The position numbers and the translations under genes were made by a program. From Pontibacter russatus (lineage in GTDB: Bacteria; Bacteroidota; Bacteroidia; Cytophagales; Hymenobacteraceae), in NCBI RefSeq assembly GCF_009931655.1, contig NZ_CP047984.1:434001-498000 (forward strand): a stretch of 64,000 nucleotides of DNA. Direction: 5' to 3'. Shown piece after piece: positions 9,141 through 17,267 of this stretch. Positions within the stretch are counted from its first letter, which is position 1; each line of letters begins with the position of its first letter. The notes under the pieces were generated by a model, which made no database searches, was not told the origin of the DNA, and saw only the letters and a list, made by a program, of their open reading frames with translations.

Positions 9141-10505
9141 CTATATAAATACCAGAGAAACAAGCAGTATAAAGACAAATGCCGACACCGAGATGATGGT
9201 TTCCATCACCGTCCAGGACTGCAGGGTTTCTTTCTCCGTCAGGCCCAGGTATTTTTTCACCAGCCAGAAGCCACTGTCATTTACGTGCGAGAGGATCGTG
9301 GCCCCAGCCGCGATAGCCAGGCAGATAAGGGCTTTCATGGGGTCTGATATATCCAGTTCCACAATAATGGGAGCCATCATACCGGCGGACGTAATCATCG
9401 CCACCGTGGCTGAGCCCTGTATGATCCGGATGATCACGGCCAGTATATAGGCCATGAAAAGCGGCGCTACGTTATAGGTGATGAACAGCTGCGCCAGCGC
9501 CTCCCCTGCCCCGCTGTCCACCAGTATCTGCTTGTACATGCCGCCGGCTCCCGTTATCAGGATAATAAGGCCGGCAGGCGTCAGGGCTTTATCCGAGAAC
9601 TCCAGGAGCTGTTTGGCATTGTGTCCTTTCCTGATGCCCAGGAAGTAGGCGGCCACCAGCGTGGCGATGGTGAGCGCCGCAAAAGGGTGCCCTAAAAACT
9701 GAAACAGGCTGACCCAGTAATTTTCAGCAGACAACTCTCCCATGCCCACTACCATGTCGAGGGTGGTGGCAACCAGGATCAGGAAAAGCGGCAGAATGAT
9801 GATGAACAGAATCATCAGGAAATCGCTCCGGCTCGACAAGACTTTCTCTTCGTTGAACTCCACGAAATCCGGCGGCCCCACCTTAATCTTTCTGCTGATG
9901 TACCTTCCGAAAACAGGTCCTGCCAAAGCTGCTGCGGGCAATCCCACCACTATTCCCAGGCCGATCATCCAGCCCAGCGGGGCATTCAGGATCTCAGCCA
10001 CAGCCACGGGGCCGGGTGTCGGGGGAATGAAGGAATGCGTCACGGCCATCCCGGCCAGCAGCGGCATGGCAAAGTGCAGGAGCGAGCGGCCCGACCTCTT
10101 AGCCAGCGCATACACAATCGGGACGAGGATGATAAACCCCACATCCAGGAACACCGGTATCGAAACAATAAAGCCTGTGAGCATCAGGGCCCAGTCGGTT
10201 CTCCGTTCGCCAAAGGCGCTGATAATGTGCTGCGCCAGAATTTCGGCGCCCCCGGAAACTTCCAGCAGTTTCCCCAGAATGGCCCCCAGCCCCACCACAA
10301 TCGCGATGAATCCCAGTATGTTGCCCATCCCTTCCTGTAGGCTCTCGATCAACTCCATGAAAGGCATGCCTGCCGCCAGGCCCACAAATGTACTGGCCAG
10401 CAGCAGCGCCACAAAAGCGTGTATCTTCAGGCGCATGACCAGCACCAGCAGCAGCACGATGGATGAAACGGTGATCAGTAAGAGGTAAGTGGTCTCGCTC
10501 ATCAT
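9141..10505 (-). CDS. GntP-family gluconate/galactonate-type permease
   Basis: A 454-residue, very hydrophobic protein with about 12-14 membrane segments. The family hallmarks of the GntP transporters are visible: the conserved segment around SIPVFLDVGFIILVPI, then HSFIPPTPGPVAVAEIL, and near the C-terminus GSATVAMITSAGMMAPI. GntP permeases import sugar acids such as gluconate and ketogluconates by proton symport. Its start (ATGATG at 10505) comes one base after the dgoD stop, so translation is probably coupled and the substrate is most likely D-galactonate. This replaces the MFS transporter DgoT of enterobacteria. The family call is strong; the substrate is inferred from context. Confidence 0.9.
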   Translation of the reverse strand: MMSETTYLLLITVSSIVLLLVLVMRLKIHAFVALLLASTFVGLAAGMPFMELIESLQEGMGNILGFIAIVVGLGAILGKLLEVSGGAEILAQHIISAFGERRTDWALMLTGFIVSIPVFLDVGFIILVPIVYALAKRSGRSLLHFAMPLLAGMAVTHSFIPPTPGPVAVAEILNAPLGWMIGLGIVVGLPAAALAGPVFGRYISRKIKVGPPDFVEFNEEKVLSSRSDFLMILFIIILPLFLILVATTLDMVVGMGELSAENYWVSLFQFLGHPFAALTIATLVAAYFLGIRKGHNAKQLLEFSDKALTPAGLIILITGAGGMYKQILVDSGAGEALAQLFITYNVAPLFMAYILAVIIRIIQGSATVAMITSAGMMAPIIVELDISDPMKALICLAIAAGATILSHVNDSGFWLVKKYLGLTEKETLQSWTVMETIISVSAFVFILLVSLVFI

Positions 10506-10506
10506 G

Positions 10507-11655
10507 TTACCATTCCGCTATGCTGCCGTCGGGGTGCCGCCACACCGGATTTCTCCAGTTGTGGCCGACTTTCGCCATTTCCCTGACATGCGCCTCGTTT
10601 ACTTCGATGCCAAGCCCCGGGCCTTCCGGTATCTGCACGTAGCCTTCCCGGTAGGCAAAAACGTTGGGGTCTACGATATAGTCAAGCAGGTCGCTGCCCT
10701 GGTTGTAATGGATGCCCAGGCTCTGCTCCTGGATAAAGGCATTGTGGCAGGTGGCGTCTACCTGCAGGCAGGCGGCCAGGGCGATGGGCCCCAACGGACA
10801 GTGCGGCGCCACCGCCACATCAAAGGCCTCTGCCATCGAAAAGATTTTCTTGCACTCGGTGATGCCGCCGGCATGCGACAGATCGGGTTGGATGATGTCG
10901 ACGTAACCCTCCTTCAGCAAGGTTTTGAACTGCCACTTCGAGAACATCCGTTCGCCGGTGGCAATCGGAATGGCCACATGGTTGGCTATCTCCCGAAGCG
11001 CCTCGTTGTTCTCCGGCAATACCGCTTCCTCAATAAACATGGGGCGGAAAGGCTCCAGCGCCTTCGCCAGTATTTTGGCCATCGGCTTGTGTACGCGGCC
11101 ATGGAAATCAATGCCAATCCCGACTCCCGGCCCCACCGCCTCCCGTACGGCAGCGATGCGAGCCACGGCATGGTCAATCTTGTCATAAGAGTCCACGTAC
11201 TGCAGTTCCTCAGTGGCATTCATTTTAAGGGCAGTGAAGCCTTTGGCAACCATGTCTTTCGCCGCAACGCCCACGTCTGCCGGGCGATCCCCCCCTATCC
11301 AGGAGTAGACTTTCATCGTGTCCCGGGCTTTGCCCCCGAGCAGTTGGTATATAGGCGCACCAAAGAATTTTCCTTTTATATCCCACAACGCCTGGTCTAT
11401 CCCGGCAATCGCACTCATCAGAATAGGGCCGCCCCGGTAAAAGCCTGCCCTGTACATCACGTTCCAATGGTCCTCAATGTGCATGGGGTCCTTCCCCACC
11501 AGGTATTCCATCAGCTCATCCACGGCCGCTTTTACAGTAGCTGCTTTTCCCTCAATCACAGGCTCGCCCCAGCCGGTTATCCCCTCATCCGTCTCAATCT
11601 TCAAAAACAACCAGCGCGGCGGCACCTGAAACAATTCGTAGTTTACAATTCTCAT
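10507..11655 (-). CDS. dgoD: D-galactonate dehydratase
   Basis: A 382-residue enolase-superfamily enzyme, the same length as E. coli DgoD and alignable by eye over the whole chain (shared blocks include [20 protein letters not shown] and [15 protein letters not shown]). It dehydrates D-galactonate to 2-dehydro-3-deoxy-D-galactonate. Metal ligands and acid-base residues are in place: D183 and H185 in [10 protein letters not shown]209 in FIEE, E235 in ATGERMFS, and H285 in APHCPLG. The C-terminus [16 protein letters not shown] also matches DgoD. It is followed directly by the permease gene and preceded by a 221-base gap with a long inverted repeat, after dgoA. Mannonate and rhamnonate dehydratases are relatives, but the match to DgoD is much closer. 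Confidence 0.95.
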   Translation of the reverse strand: MRIVNYELFQVPPRWLFLKIETDEGITGWGEPVIEGKAATVKAAVDELMEYLVGKDPMHIEDHWNVMYRAGFYRGGPILMSAIAGIDQALWDIKGKFFGAPIYQLLGGKARDTMKVYSWIGGDRPADVGVAAKDMVAKGFTALKMNATEELQYVDSYDKIDHAVARIAAVREAVGPGVGIGIDFHGRVHKPMAKILAKALEPFRPMFIEEAVLPENNEALREIANHVAIPIATGERMFSKWQFKTLLKEGYVDIIQPDLSHAGGITECKKIFSMAEAFDVAVAPHCPLGPIALAACLQVDATCHNAFIQEQSLGIHYNQGSDLLDYIVDPNVFAYREGYVQIPEGPGLGIEVNEAHVREMAKVGHNWRNPVWRHPDGSIAEW

Positions 11656-11687
11656 CCGATAGTTTTATCTCATTAAAATATAGGCGA

Positions 11688-11750
11688 AATAAGCTTTGTC
11701 ATGTGTTTTCACCAACAACTTACCGGTGAAAACACATGACAAAGCTTATT
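11688..11750. repeat. perfect 26-bp inverted repeat between dgoA and dgoD
   Basis: Left arm 11688-11713 and right arm 11725-11750 are exact reverse complements, with an 11-base loop (11714-11724). Each arm includes AAGCTTTGTCATG. The repeat ends 33 bases before the dgoD start on the minus strand and is not followed by a T-run in either direction, so it does not look like a simple Rho-independent terminator. Possible roles are an mRNA hairpin that separates dgoKA from dgoD-gntP expression, an operator, or the scar of a small mobile element. Confidence 0.85.
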
Positions 11751-11876
11751 CATTTACTATGCTTTTTTTAAGTAAATCATATTCATATATAGAAGCACGA
11801 TTTAACAGGTAATCTAAAGCTGCTCCGGATTACCGGGAAAGACGGAGTTAATTTGTGGCCTCCTATATATCCCCTG

Positions 11877-12530
11877 TCAATTCATCTGCTGCTTGAAGTG
11901 GCGGTATTTTTCCGCAAAGCCGGAAAGGTGGCTTTCCAGTTGCTCCCACTGCTCGTTTTCCACCAGCGCTTTCGGTATCAGGTGACTTCCCATGCCGAGC
12001 CCCTTCGCGCCAGCTTCCAGAAAATCTGTGAAGTTTTCCTGACTGATGCCGCCGGTTGGCAACAGTTTGATAGGATTGAGGGGAGCCAGCACCTCTTTTA
12101 TATAGGCGGGGCCGAACTGGCCCGCCGGAAACACTTTCACCATGCTTGCCCCCAGCTCCCAAGCCCGGTAAATCTCTGTCGGGGTGAAAGCCCCCGCAAA
12201 CACCGGCACCCCTCTTTCGGCGCATGCCTTGATAACCGCCTCCGCTACCACAGGCGTCACGATGAACTGTGCCCCGGCTGAAAGCGCGTCGTCTAAATCC
12301 TGCATCGTGCAGACCGTACCCGCCCCGATGTTCAGCCGACCGCCAAACATTTTCCCCAGCGTGGAGATGGTTTCTGCGGCGCCCGCCGAATTCATGGTCA
12401 CTTCGATGGTAGTGAAGCCAGCATCATAGTAAACGGTAAATAGCTTTTGCATATGGCGTGGCGGCACGTTTCTTAAAATGCCCACCACCGGCATCCTGTC
12501 AAAGGCCTCCCACGAAAAAGATGAATTCAT
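11877..12530 (-). CDS. dgoA: 2-dehydro-3-deoxy-6-phosphogalactonate aldolase (KDPG/KDPGal aldolase family)
   Basis: A 217-residue class I aldolase of the Eda/DgoA family, which splits the 6-phospho-2-dehydro-3-deoxy sugar acid into pyruvate and glyceraldehyde-3-phosphate. Visible family blocks are VVGILRN (R20), TIEVTMNS (E43), IGAGTV, FIVTPV, GAFTPTEI and the Schiff-base block MVKVFPAGQFGP with K132. Its start overlaps the dgoK stop by 4 bases (ATGA), so the two are co-translated. By sequence alone KDPG and KDPGal aldolases are hard to separate; the dgoK and dgoD neighbours favour the galactonate route. Confidence 0.88.
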   Translation of the reverse strand: MNSSFSWEAFDRMPVVGILRNVPPRHMQKLFTVYYDAGFTTIEVTMNSAGAAETISTLGKMFGGRLNIGAGTVCTMQDLDDALSAGAQFIVTPVVAEAVIKACAERGVPVFAGAFTPTEIYRAWELGASMVKVFPAGQFGPAYIKEVLAPLNPIKLLPTGGISQENFTDFLEAGAKGLGMGSHLIPKALVENEQWEQLESHLSGFAEKYRHFKQQMN

Positions 12531-13492
12531 ATAATATGGTTAAAATGGCTGTATATTTTTAGCTGCCCTCGCACAACGGCCTCCTCCGCCCGGACATGCG
12601 CCGCATGCTTTATCCCCAGGACCTCCAGGGCTGTCCCATAGCTGAAACTCAGGCCGGGTTCGCTGCAGACATAGACAGGCCCTTCAACTACGGACGACAG
12701 ACTTTCCAATTCAGCCCCCAGCAGCAGTCCGCTCAGGTAGTGAAAATTTTCTTTTTTGGAGAGCTTCCCGAACAGTGCGTTTGTCCTGACCCGGAAAGCC
12801 GTGTGCAGTAAGTTCGCGCCCTTTGCATCCCGAACGCCTTCTATGAAGCGATCCAGGCAGCCGGGGTGGTGCAGATCCTCGTTTCTTTCTATTCCACCTT
12901 TCAGGATACTTTCCCTGCACAGCAGATCAAATATTTCGCCGGTCATATAGGTTTGGAAGTCCGTCACCTGCCGGTCCTTTACCCATATATGCTTGGAGTG
13001 CGTTCCCGGAAATATATATAGCCCAGCCGCCTCTTTGTCTAAAACAGCGCCTACAAGTTGCGTCTCCTCGCCCCGCATCACGTCATCTTCGCTCCTGACC
13101 CCTGAAATCAGCAGCACCGGGTGCGCAAAAGCGGTTCTTGCCTCAAAAAAAGCTGCTCCTATGCCCTTCCCGTCTACGCTGAAGGGAAGAGATTTATAGG
13201 GAAGCTCGGCCATGCCGATGGAGGAAGAAGCCATACCCGAAATGACAAGCGGAACACCCGCCAGGGATAGGGCATGCTCCTGCTCTATCTCATATATGGC
13301 CTCCCGGATAAGCCGCAGGTAGAAAAGCAACCGCTCCTCCGGGTCATTTTTTTCCCTTTCACTCAGGCTGTTAAAGGTGGCGGAAATTCCTTTGGAAGAT
13401 TTCTTCGCGGCTATAATTTCCGCGTTTTCGGTCCGCACCAGCCGTAGCCGAAAAGACGAAGTACCCCAGTCGCAACTCAGGAAGTGAACCAT
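12527..13492 (-). CDS. dgoK: 2-dehydro-3-deoxygalactonokinase
   Basis: A 321-residue sugar-acid kinase of the DgoK family, which phosphorylates 2-dehydro-3-deoxygalactonate at position 6 using ATP. The N-terminal phosphate-binding block CDWGTSSFRLRLV (about 7-19) is typical of the family, as are GMASSSIG, the IFPGTHSKHIWV block (about 154-165), the FQTYMTGEIFDLL block and a C-terminal VVRGQLKIY. It is the first gene of the minus-strand dgoK-dgoA-dgoD-gntP run and overlaps dgoA by 4 bases. Upstream is a 445-base intergenic region shared with the divergent SDR gene, where a promoter and any operator should lie. No regulator gene is present nearby. Confidence 0.9.
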   Translation of the reverse strand: MVHFLSCDWGTSSFRLRLVRTENAEIIAAKKSSKGISATFNSLSEREKNDPEERLLFYLRLIREAIYEIEQEHALSLAGVPLVISGMASSSIGMAELPYKSLPFSVDGKGIGAAFFEARTAFAHPVLLISGVRSEDDVMRGEETQLVGAVLDKEAAGLYIFPGTHSKHIWVKDRQVTDFQTYMTGEIFDLLCRESILKGGIERNEDLHHPGCLDRFIEGVRDAKGANLLHTAFRVRTNALFGKLSKKENFHYLSGLLLGAELESLSSVVEGPVYVCSEPGLSFSYGTALEVLGIKHAAHVRAEEAVVRGQLKIYSHFNHII

Positions 13493-13937
13493 AGAGAAAA
13501 CTATATGCGCCTAAAATAAGAAGAATACGAACGAAATCACAACCCATTCGGTAGATACGGGACAGCCAGAGGCGCTGTGCAAAGCGCAGGTGGTAGGGTT
13601 TGGCGCGACCTGCAGATGAAACGGAAGCGGCGGGCGCAGAAAAGGGTGTTTATCTGTAAACCCTGATTCTGACAGAGGGGGCGACGAGAAAGGCCGCGGC
13701 CTGTGCTAACAAGTTTATTCTGGCCCGCCGCTTATACTTATCAAGGCAGGCTATATGAGTTACAGGAAAAAATTAACCTGCACGCTCAGCAGCAGCATTG
13801 CACGAGTTAAACCATTGACGGCTATATAGATGCGTTCAAGAAAGTCCTCTGTCTTGCTACCTTACACGGGAGACTCTTTACTTACCGTTACCTCCTGATG
13901 GAAAATTTCTTTATTTTGATTCTCAAACAGAGCATAT
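13493..13937. promoter_or_regulatory. divergent intergenic region between dgoK and the SDR gene
   Basis: This 445-base region must carry the promoters for both directions. It contains a 12-base palindrome AGGCCGCGGCCT near 13693 and an AT-rich stretch just before the SDR gene with TTTATTTTG near 13908, one base off the Bacteroidota TAnnTTTG -7 form. No protein-like frame was seen. The promoter positions are a guess. Confidence 0.35.
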
Positions 13938-14696
13938 ATGAAGTTTAAAGATAAAGTAGCTATCGTAACGGGCGCCGGTCAGGGAATCGGGCTGCAGATA
14001 TGCCGGCAGCTGGCGGGTGCCGGGGCAAGCGTGGTCCTGAACGACCTGGATGCGGATCTGGCGGAAAGCGCCGCAAGGCAGATAGAAACAGAAGGCGGCA
14101 CCTGCATCGCCCTCCCGGGCGACTCCAGCGACGTGGCGTTCATTCAGCGCCTCGTGGACACGGCGGTCTCCCGTTTCGGGCGGCTCGACCTCATCATTGC
14201 CAACGCGGGCATCACGCTTTTTGGGGATTTCTTCGCCTATACGCCGGAGGCGTTTAACCGGGTGATGCAGGTAAACCTGGGGGGCACGTTCTTTCTGGCC
14301 CAGGCGGCGGCCAGGCAGATGAAACAGCAGGGATCGGGCGGCTCGCTGCTCTTTACCTCCTCCGTCACCGGCCACCAGGCGCACAAGCAGCTGGCCGCCT
14401 ATGGCATGAGCAAGGCCGCCCTCGAAATGCTGGCCAGGAACCTGGTGATCGAACTTTCCGAATTCGGGATAAACGTCAACACCATCGCGCCGGGGGCCAC
14501 CCTTACCGAGCGAACGCTGCAGGACCCGGATTACGAACGCACCTGGTCCAGGATAACGCCGATGGGGCGCCCGGCCACCGTGGCCGATATCGCCCATGCC
14601 GCACTTTTTCTGGTGTCGGAGGAGGCCCGGCATATAACGGGCCAGAGCCTGGTCATCGACGGCGGTTGGACCTGCACCAGCCCTTCCCCGTTTTAA
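13938..14696 (+). CDS. SDR-family sugar/alcohol dehydrogenase, possibly galactose or glucose 1-dehydrogenase
   Basis: A classical short-chain dehydrogenase/reductase of 252 residues. The cofactor motif TGAGQGIG is at 11-18, with D at the end of the second strand (NDLDADL), which favours NAD(H). NAG is present in IIANAGIT. The catalytic Ser lies in FTSSVTG and the Tyr-Lys pair in YGMSK. The C-terminus ends in GQSLVIDGGW. It reads away from the dgo genes. In the oxidative (De Ley-Doudoroff) galactose route, galactose is first oxidised to galactonolactone, and an SDR beside dgo genes fits that step. No lactonase gene is visible, so the substrate is only inferred. Confidence 0.85.
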   Translation: MKFKDKVAIVTGAGQGIGLQICRQLAGAGASVVLNDLDADLAESAARQIETEGGTCIALPGDSSDVAFIQRLVDTAVSRFGRLDLIIANAGITLFGDFFAYTPEAFNRVMQVNLGGTFFLAQAAARQMKQQGSGGSLLFTSSVTGHQAHKQLAAYGMSKAALEMLARNLVIELSEFGINVNTIAPGATLTERTLQDPDYERTWSRITPMGRPATVADIAHAALFLVSEEARHITGQSLVIDGGWTCTSPSPF

Positions 14697-14936
14697 GGAA
14701 TGCTGCTGCGCGCTCCCGGTTCAGCTACCCATAGAAGCACCTCGTATCTTATATGAAGGACGAGTAGGCAGGAGTATAAACGTTCCTGTATTCTGATGCC
14801 TGACACGCGTGCCCTGGTTCCTATATCGCAGCTTCCGGCGCCTGCCAGGAAGCAGAAAAACTTCGAAGTCAAACCTAAACCTCCCTTTCTAAGCTGCCGT
14901 ATATATCGGTATATGACATATGGGTTTTTGTAAAGA

Positions 14937-15047
14937 CAGGCGACGAGCCTGAGTAAAGCTTGAAGAAGCTGATTGGAGGTAACTCCAACGTATGATCATG
15001 ACAGAAGAAGCCTGCTTTGGGAATGCCCACAACAGGCTTCTTTTTTT
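14937..15047 (+). ncRNA. candidate structured small RNA with intrinsic terminator
   Basis: Four stem-loops follow one another on the plus strand. Stem 1 is CAGGC/GCCTG (14937-14951, loop GACGA). Stem 2 is AGCTT/AAGCT (14957-14970, loop GAAG). Stem 3 is TTGGAG/CTCCAA (14973-14988, loop GTAA). The last is a 9-bp terminator stem (15006-15041) followed by T7. Three closely spaced small-loop stems ending in a terminator, in a gap without a gene, suggest a discrete RNA. It starts about 240 bases after the SDR stop. I cannot match it to a known family. It could instead be a structured 3' UTR of the SDR transcript. Confidence 0.45.
15006..15047 (+). terminator. Rho-independent terminator
   Basis: A 9-bp stem AGAAGCCTG/CAGGCTTCT (15006-15014 with 15033-15041) has an inner TGGG/CCCA helper stem in the loop and is followed by a run of T to 15047. 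It points rightwards and stops transcription before the convergent rhodanese gene. Confidence 0.8.
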
Positions 15048-15084
15048 GCTGTACATCTACCTCAGAAGTTGTCTCTGGGCTGGT

Positions 15085-15465
15085 TCATGCTTCCACAGGG
15101 CCGCCCTTCTCTTTCCAGGCGTTGAAGCCGCCCGCTACGTGGGCTACGTTTTTAACGCCCATTTCCTGTGCTCTTTGCGCGGCCATGGCAGAGCGCCCGC
15201 CGCTCTTGCAGTAAAATATCTTCTCATCCTCCGACGAAAAAATATCCTTGTGGTATGGGCTCTGCGGATCAATATAGAACTCCAGCATTCCCCTGGAGGC
15301 GTGCGTGGCGCCGGGTATCTTACCGTCGTTTAGCAGTTCGGGCTCGTCGCGCACATCGATGAACCGGCCGCGCTTCTGGTTGAACCGTTCGATGGCTTCA
15401 GCCACTTCGTAGGTCTTCACATGCTGATTGGCCTCCGCCACCAGGTCTTTTAAAGTTTTTTCCAT
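15085..15465 (-). CDS. rhodanese-like domain protein
   Basis: A single-domain rhodanese of 126 residues, counted from the ATG at 15465 (MEKTLKDLV). An in-frame upstream Met at 15498 would add 11 residues that look like 5' leader. The active-site loop FYCKSGGRSAMAA carries the catalytic Cys in the six-residue form typical of sulfurtransferases, and FIDVRDEPEL and AGGFNAWKEKGGPV are standard rhodanese motifs. It probably moves sulfane sulfur in the cytoplasm. It stands alone, convergent with the candidate small RNA. Confidence 0.92.
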   Translation of the reverse strand: MEKTLKDLVAEANQHVKTYEVAEAIERFNQKRGRFIDVRDEPELLNDGKIPGATHASRGMLEFYIDPQSPYHKDIFSSEDEKIFYCKSGGRSAMAAQRAQEMGVKNVAHVAGGFNAWKEKGGPVEA

Positions 15466-15498
15466 GATTTTTGTGATTAAGTGGATATATAAATTCAA

Positions 15499-15887
15499 TA
15501 AGTATTAAGAAAGAGCAGCCTTTGGGTGTATAAAGTTAGTTACCCGGACATACTTAACTTGTCTTATCCACAAAAGCATTACACACATCTACCATCTGTA
15601 TAGCAAGCAGATAAAGATTGTTTCTTATACTGTATCTATAGATTTTACAGGTATGTGGACCTGCTGAACTCAAAGGGTGAAGTTGGCATCAGTGCTGCCC
15701 CTGTGAAGTTTTTGTGGTGGTGGAGAGACACGAGTAAAGTAAACGGTGTTTTTAGCTTCACTTTCACAAACCCTTATACGCGCTTTGCCCGCTTAGCGAG
15801 AACTGTAAAAAGAAAAATACCCTTAACTGTAGTATATAAACTCTTATAGCGAGAAAAGCCCCCCTTCAAAGGGGGACTTGCTTCATT
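15499..15887. other. 389-base gap with no gene seen
   Basis: Apart from a GC stem (CCCCC TTCAAA GGGGG near 15860-15875) without a T-run, I see no clear feature. The bases at 15564-15572 read TTATCCACA, a perfect DnaA-box word, but it is alone. An open frame at 15655-15849 has poor protein-like composition. Confidence 0.45.
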
Positions 15888-16193
15888 AACGTGAACTCGG
15901 GAATTATTGTGCCTAAGCTTATAGCCGCTGTTCATCCCTCTGGCTTAACTTACTTTAAGTTCTATAGCTGGTTTTGGTGCTCTCAGGCCGAGAGGCCTCG
16001 TTTTCTCCTTCAGCACTGTGTAGCTGAAGCTGCCTTCGCTCTGCTCAGGCTGCCTTACTGCGTGCGGCACCGCAACATCTACAAGGTGCCTCAGGTGAAA
16101 ACTGGAAACGGTTTCGCTCTGAGTCAGTGAGTGTTTTATTATAATCACTTCAATATCATACTATTACATTCAATTGATTCCCGAGTTCACGTT
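15888..16193. mobile_element. non-coding element with 17-bp terminal inverted repeats, copy 1
   Basis: The ends are exact inverted repeats: AACGTGAACTCGGGAAT at 15888-15904 and its reverse complement at 16177-16193. The 306-bp interior has no gene but shares blocks with a second copy at 48783-49083: TTTAAGTTCTATAG, GCTCTCAGGCCG.GAGGCCTCG, CTGTGTA, GCGGCACCG, ATCTACAAG and AAAACTGGAAAC. The CTCTC/GAGAG stem of this copy is changed to CTCA/TGAG in the other, so base-pairing is kept. It looks like a MITE or a dispersed structured RNA element. Target-site duplications are not obvious. Confidence 0.75.
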
Positions 16194-16266
16194 TCATTAC
16201 CCATTGACTATAACTCCCCGCCGATGCTTTTGCCTCTTTGCCAGCGTTGCCTATATATAAATTTCC

Positions 16267-17091
16267 TCACCTGCCTTTCCGGAAGGTGCTGACGGCGAAG
16301 AGGCGGCATTCTTCGAGGTGAAGGACGTAGGGGCAGCCGTTCCAGTGGATGACGGGGGCCATTTCTGCGGGCTGGGAGCTGTGGGTGCTGGGTATATACG
16401 CCATCGTATTGCCCATATAGGCAATGCTCTCAATGCCGAACCGGTCGCAAACGTAATCCACAAAAGCTGATTTTTCCTCCGGGGAGGAGGTGAAGCCAAT
16501 CTCGTTGGGAATCAGCCTGCCCGACGGTTCCTCCTGCAGGTACACAATTTTAGCGTAGGTGTTAATAGAAATCTGTGGTGCGGCCAGGATGGGCACCTCG
16601 GCTTTGGCGTTGGTAATGTCTTCAAAAGCCCGCTGACTGACCTCGCGGTTTTGCTGGTGCGCCGCCTTCACCTCTTTCCTGTCTTTCCGGAAGGCGGCGG
16701 GCGTCACCTTGCGGATCACAGACTCCGCCCGCGCCGCCGCCCGCCGGAGGGTGGCCGCCTGGGCATGGTGCTGCTGATGGGCATCCACAATCACGGTAAA
16801 GGTGTTCAGGAAATGGTCGGTGTGCTGCAGGTGGAACAGCTCCAGTTCGTGGCCGCGCTTCCGGGCCAGCAGGTAGGTGTGTATCTCCTTCGTCTTCTCC
16901 TGAACCTCCCGGATCTTCTGCGCGTGCGCCGTGTCCTTGTAGCGGTGGTGCAGCTCCTGCAAATCCCGCAGCCGCCTGAGCGAGTCTTTCAGATAGGGTA
17001 AATCTTTCTCCTCTACTGCCTCCGGGCTGCCGACAACCGTTCTGCTGCCAGCCTCCCTATTATCTCCGAAAACGGAACGCCAGAAGCCCAT
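16267..17091 (-). CDS. unknown 274-residue protein of the TelA operon
   Basis: I do not recognise this family. The first two thirds (about 25-175) are strongly charged helices, likely coiled coil, rich in His, Gln and Arg, with HLQHTDHFLNTF in the middle. The last 90 residues look like a small globular alpha/beta domain and contain VDYVCDRFGIESIAYMG and a cysteine-containing GCPYVLHLEEC block. No signal peptide or membrane segment is seen. Its ATG overlaps the stop of the 58-residue gene before it (TGATG), so it is translationally coupled to the telA operon and may work with TelA. Confidence 0.75.
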   Translation of the reverse strand: MGFWRSVFGDNREAGSRTVVGSPEAVEEKDLPYLKDSLRRLRDLQELHHRYKDTAHAQKIREVQEKTKEIHTYLLARKRGHELELFHLQHTDHFLNTFTVIVDAHQQHHAQAATLRRAAARAESVIRKVTPAAFRKDRKEVKAAHQQNREVSQRAFEDITNAKAEVPILAAPQISINTYAKIVYLQEEPSGRLIPNEIGFTSSPEEKSAFVDYVCDRFGIESIAYMGNTMAYIPSTHSSQPAEMAPVIHWNGCPYVLHLEECRLFAVSTFRKGR

Positions 17092-17267
17092 CAGGAACTA
17101 AGAATCTTTTTAAGGTGCTGCGTTTCAATCTCTACCTGTATCGCGTCCGACGCCTTCAGCTCCGCCATATAGCCGTCCAGGTTCTGGATATATAAAGCAA
17201 GGAGAGCCTCCTGCTCCGGGGTCAGGAGGCGTGGGAGAGCGTTATGTTGCGCTATTTCGTCCGCCAT
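17091..17267 (-). CDS. 58-residue protein between telA and the unknown 274-residue protein
   Basis: A short gene packed exactly between its neighbours. Its ATG (17267) shares one base with the TAA of telA, and its TGA (17091-17093) overlaps the ATG of the next gene. The product starts MADEIAQHNALPRLLTPEQ and continues as an amphipathic helix with YIQNLDGYMAELKASDA; it is acidic and soluble, without cysteine. No family is recognised. The two exact overlaps are strong evidence that it is translated. It could be an adaptor for TelA or its partner. Confidence 0.7.
   Translation of the reverse strand: MADEIAQHNALPRLLTPEQEALLALYIQNLDGYMAELKASDAIQVEIETQHLKKILSS

Noticed and set aside
15564..15572. 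Perfect DnaA-box word TTATCCACA
   Set aside because: It is a single copy with no cluster of boxes, no AT-rich unwinding tract tied to it and no dnaA/dnaN gene nearby, so it is not evidence of an origin.
15655..15849. 64-codon plus-strand frame
   Set aside because: Composition is not protein-like and it has no neighbours to explain it.
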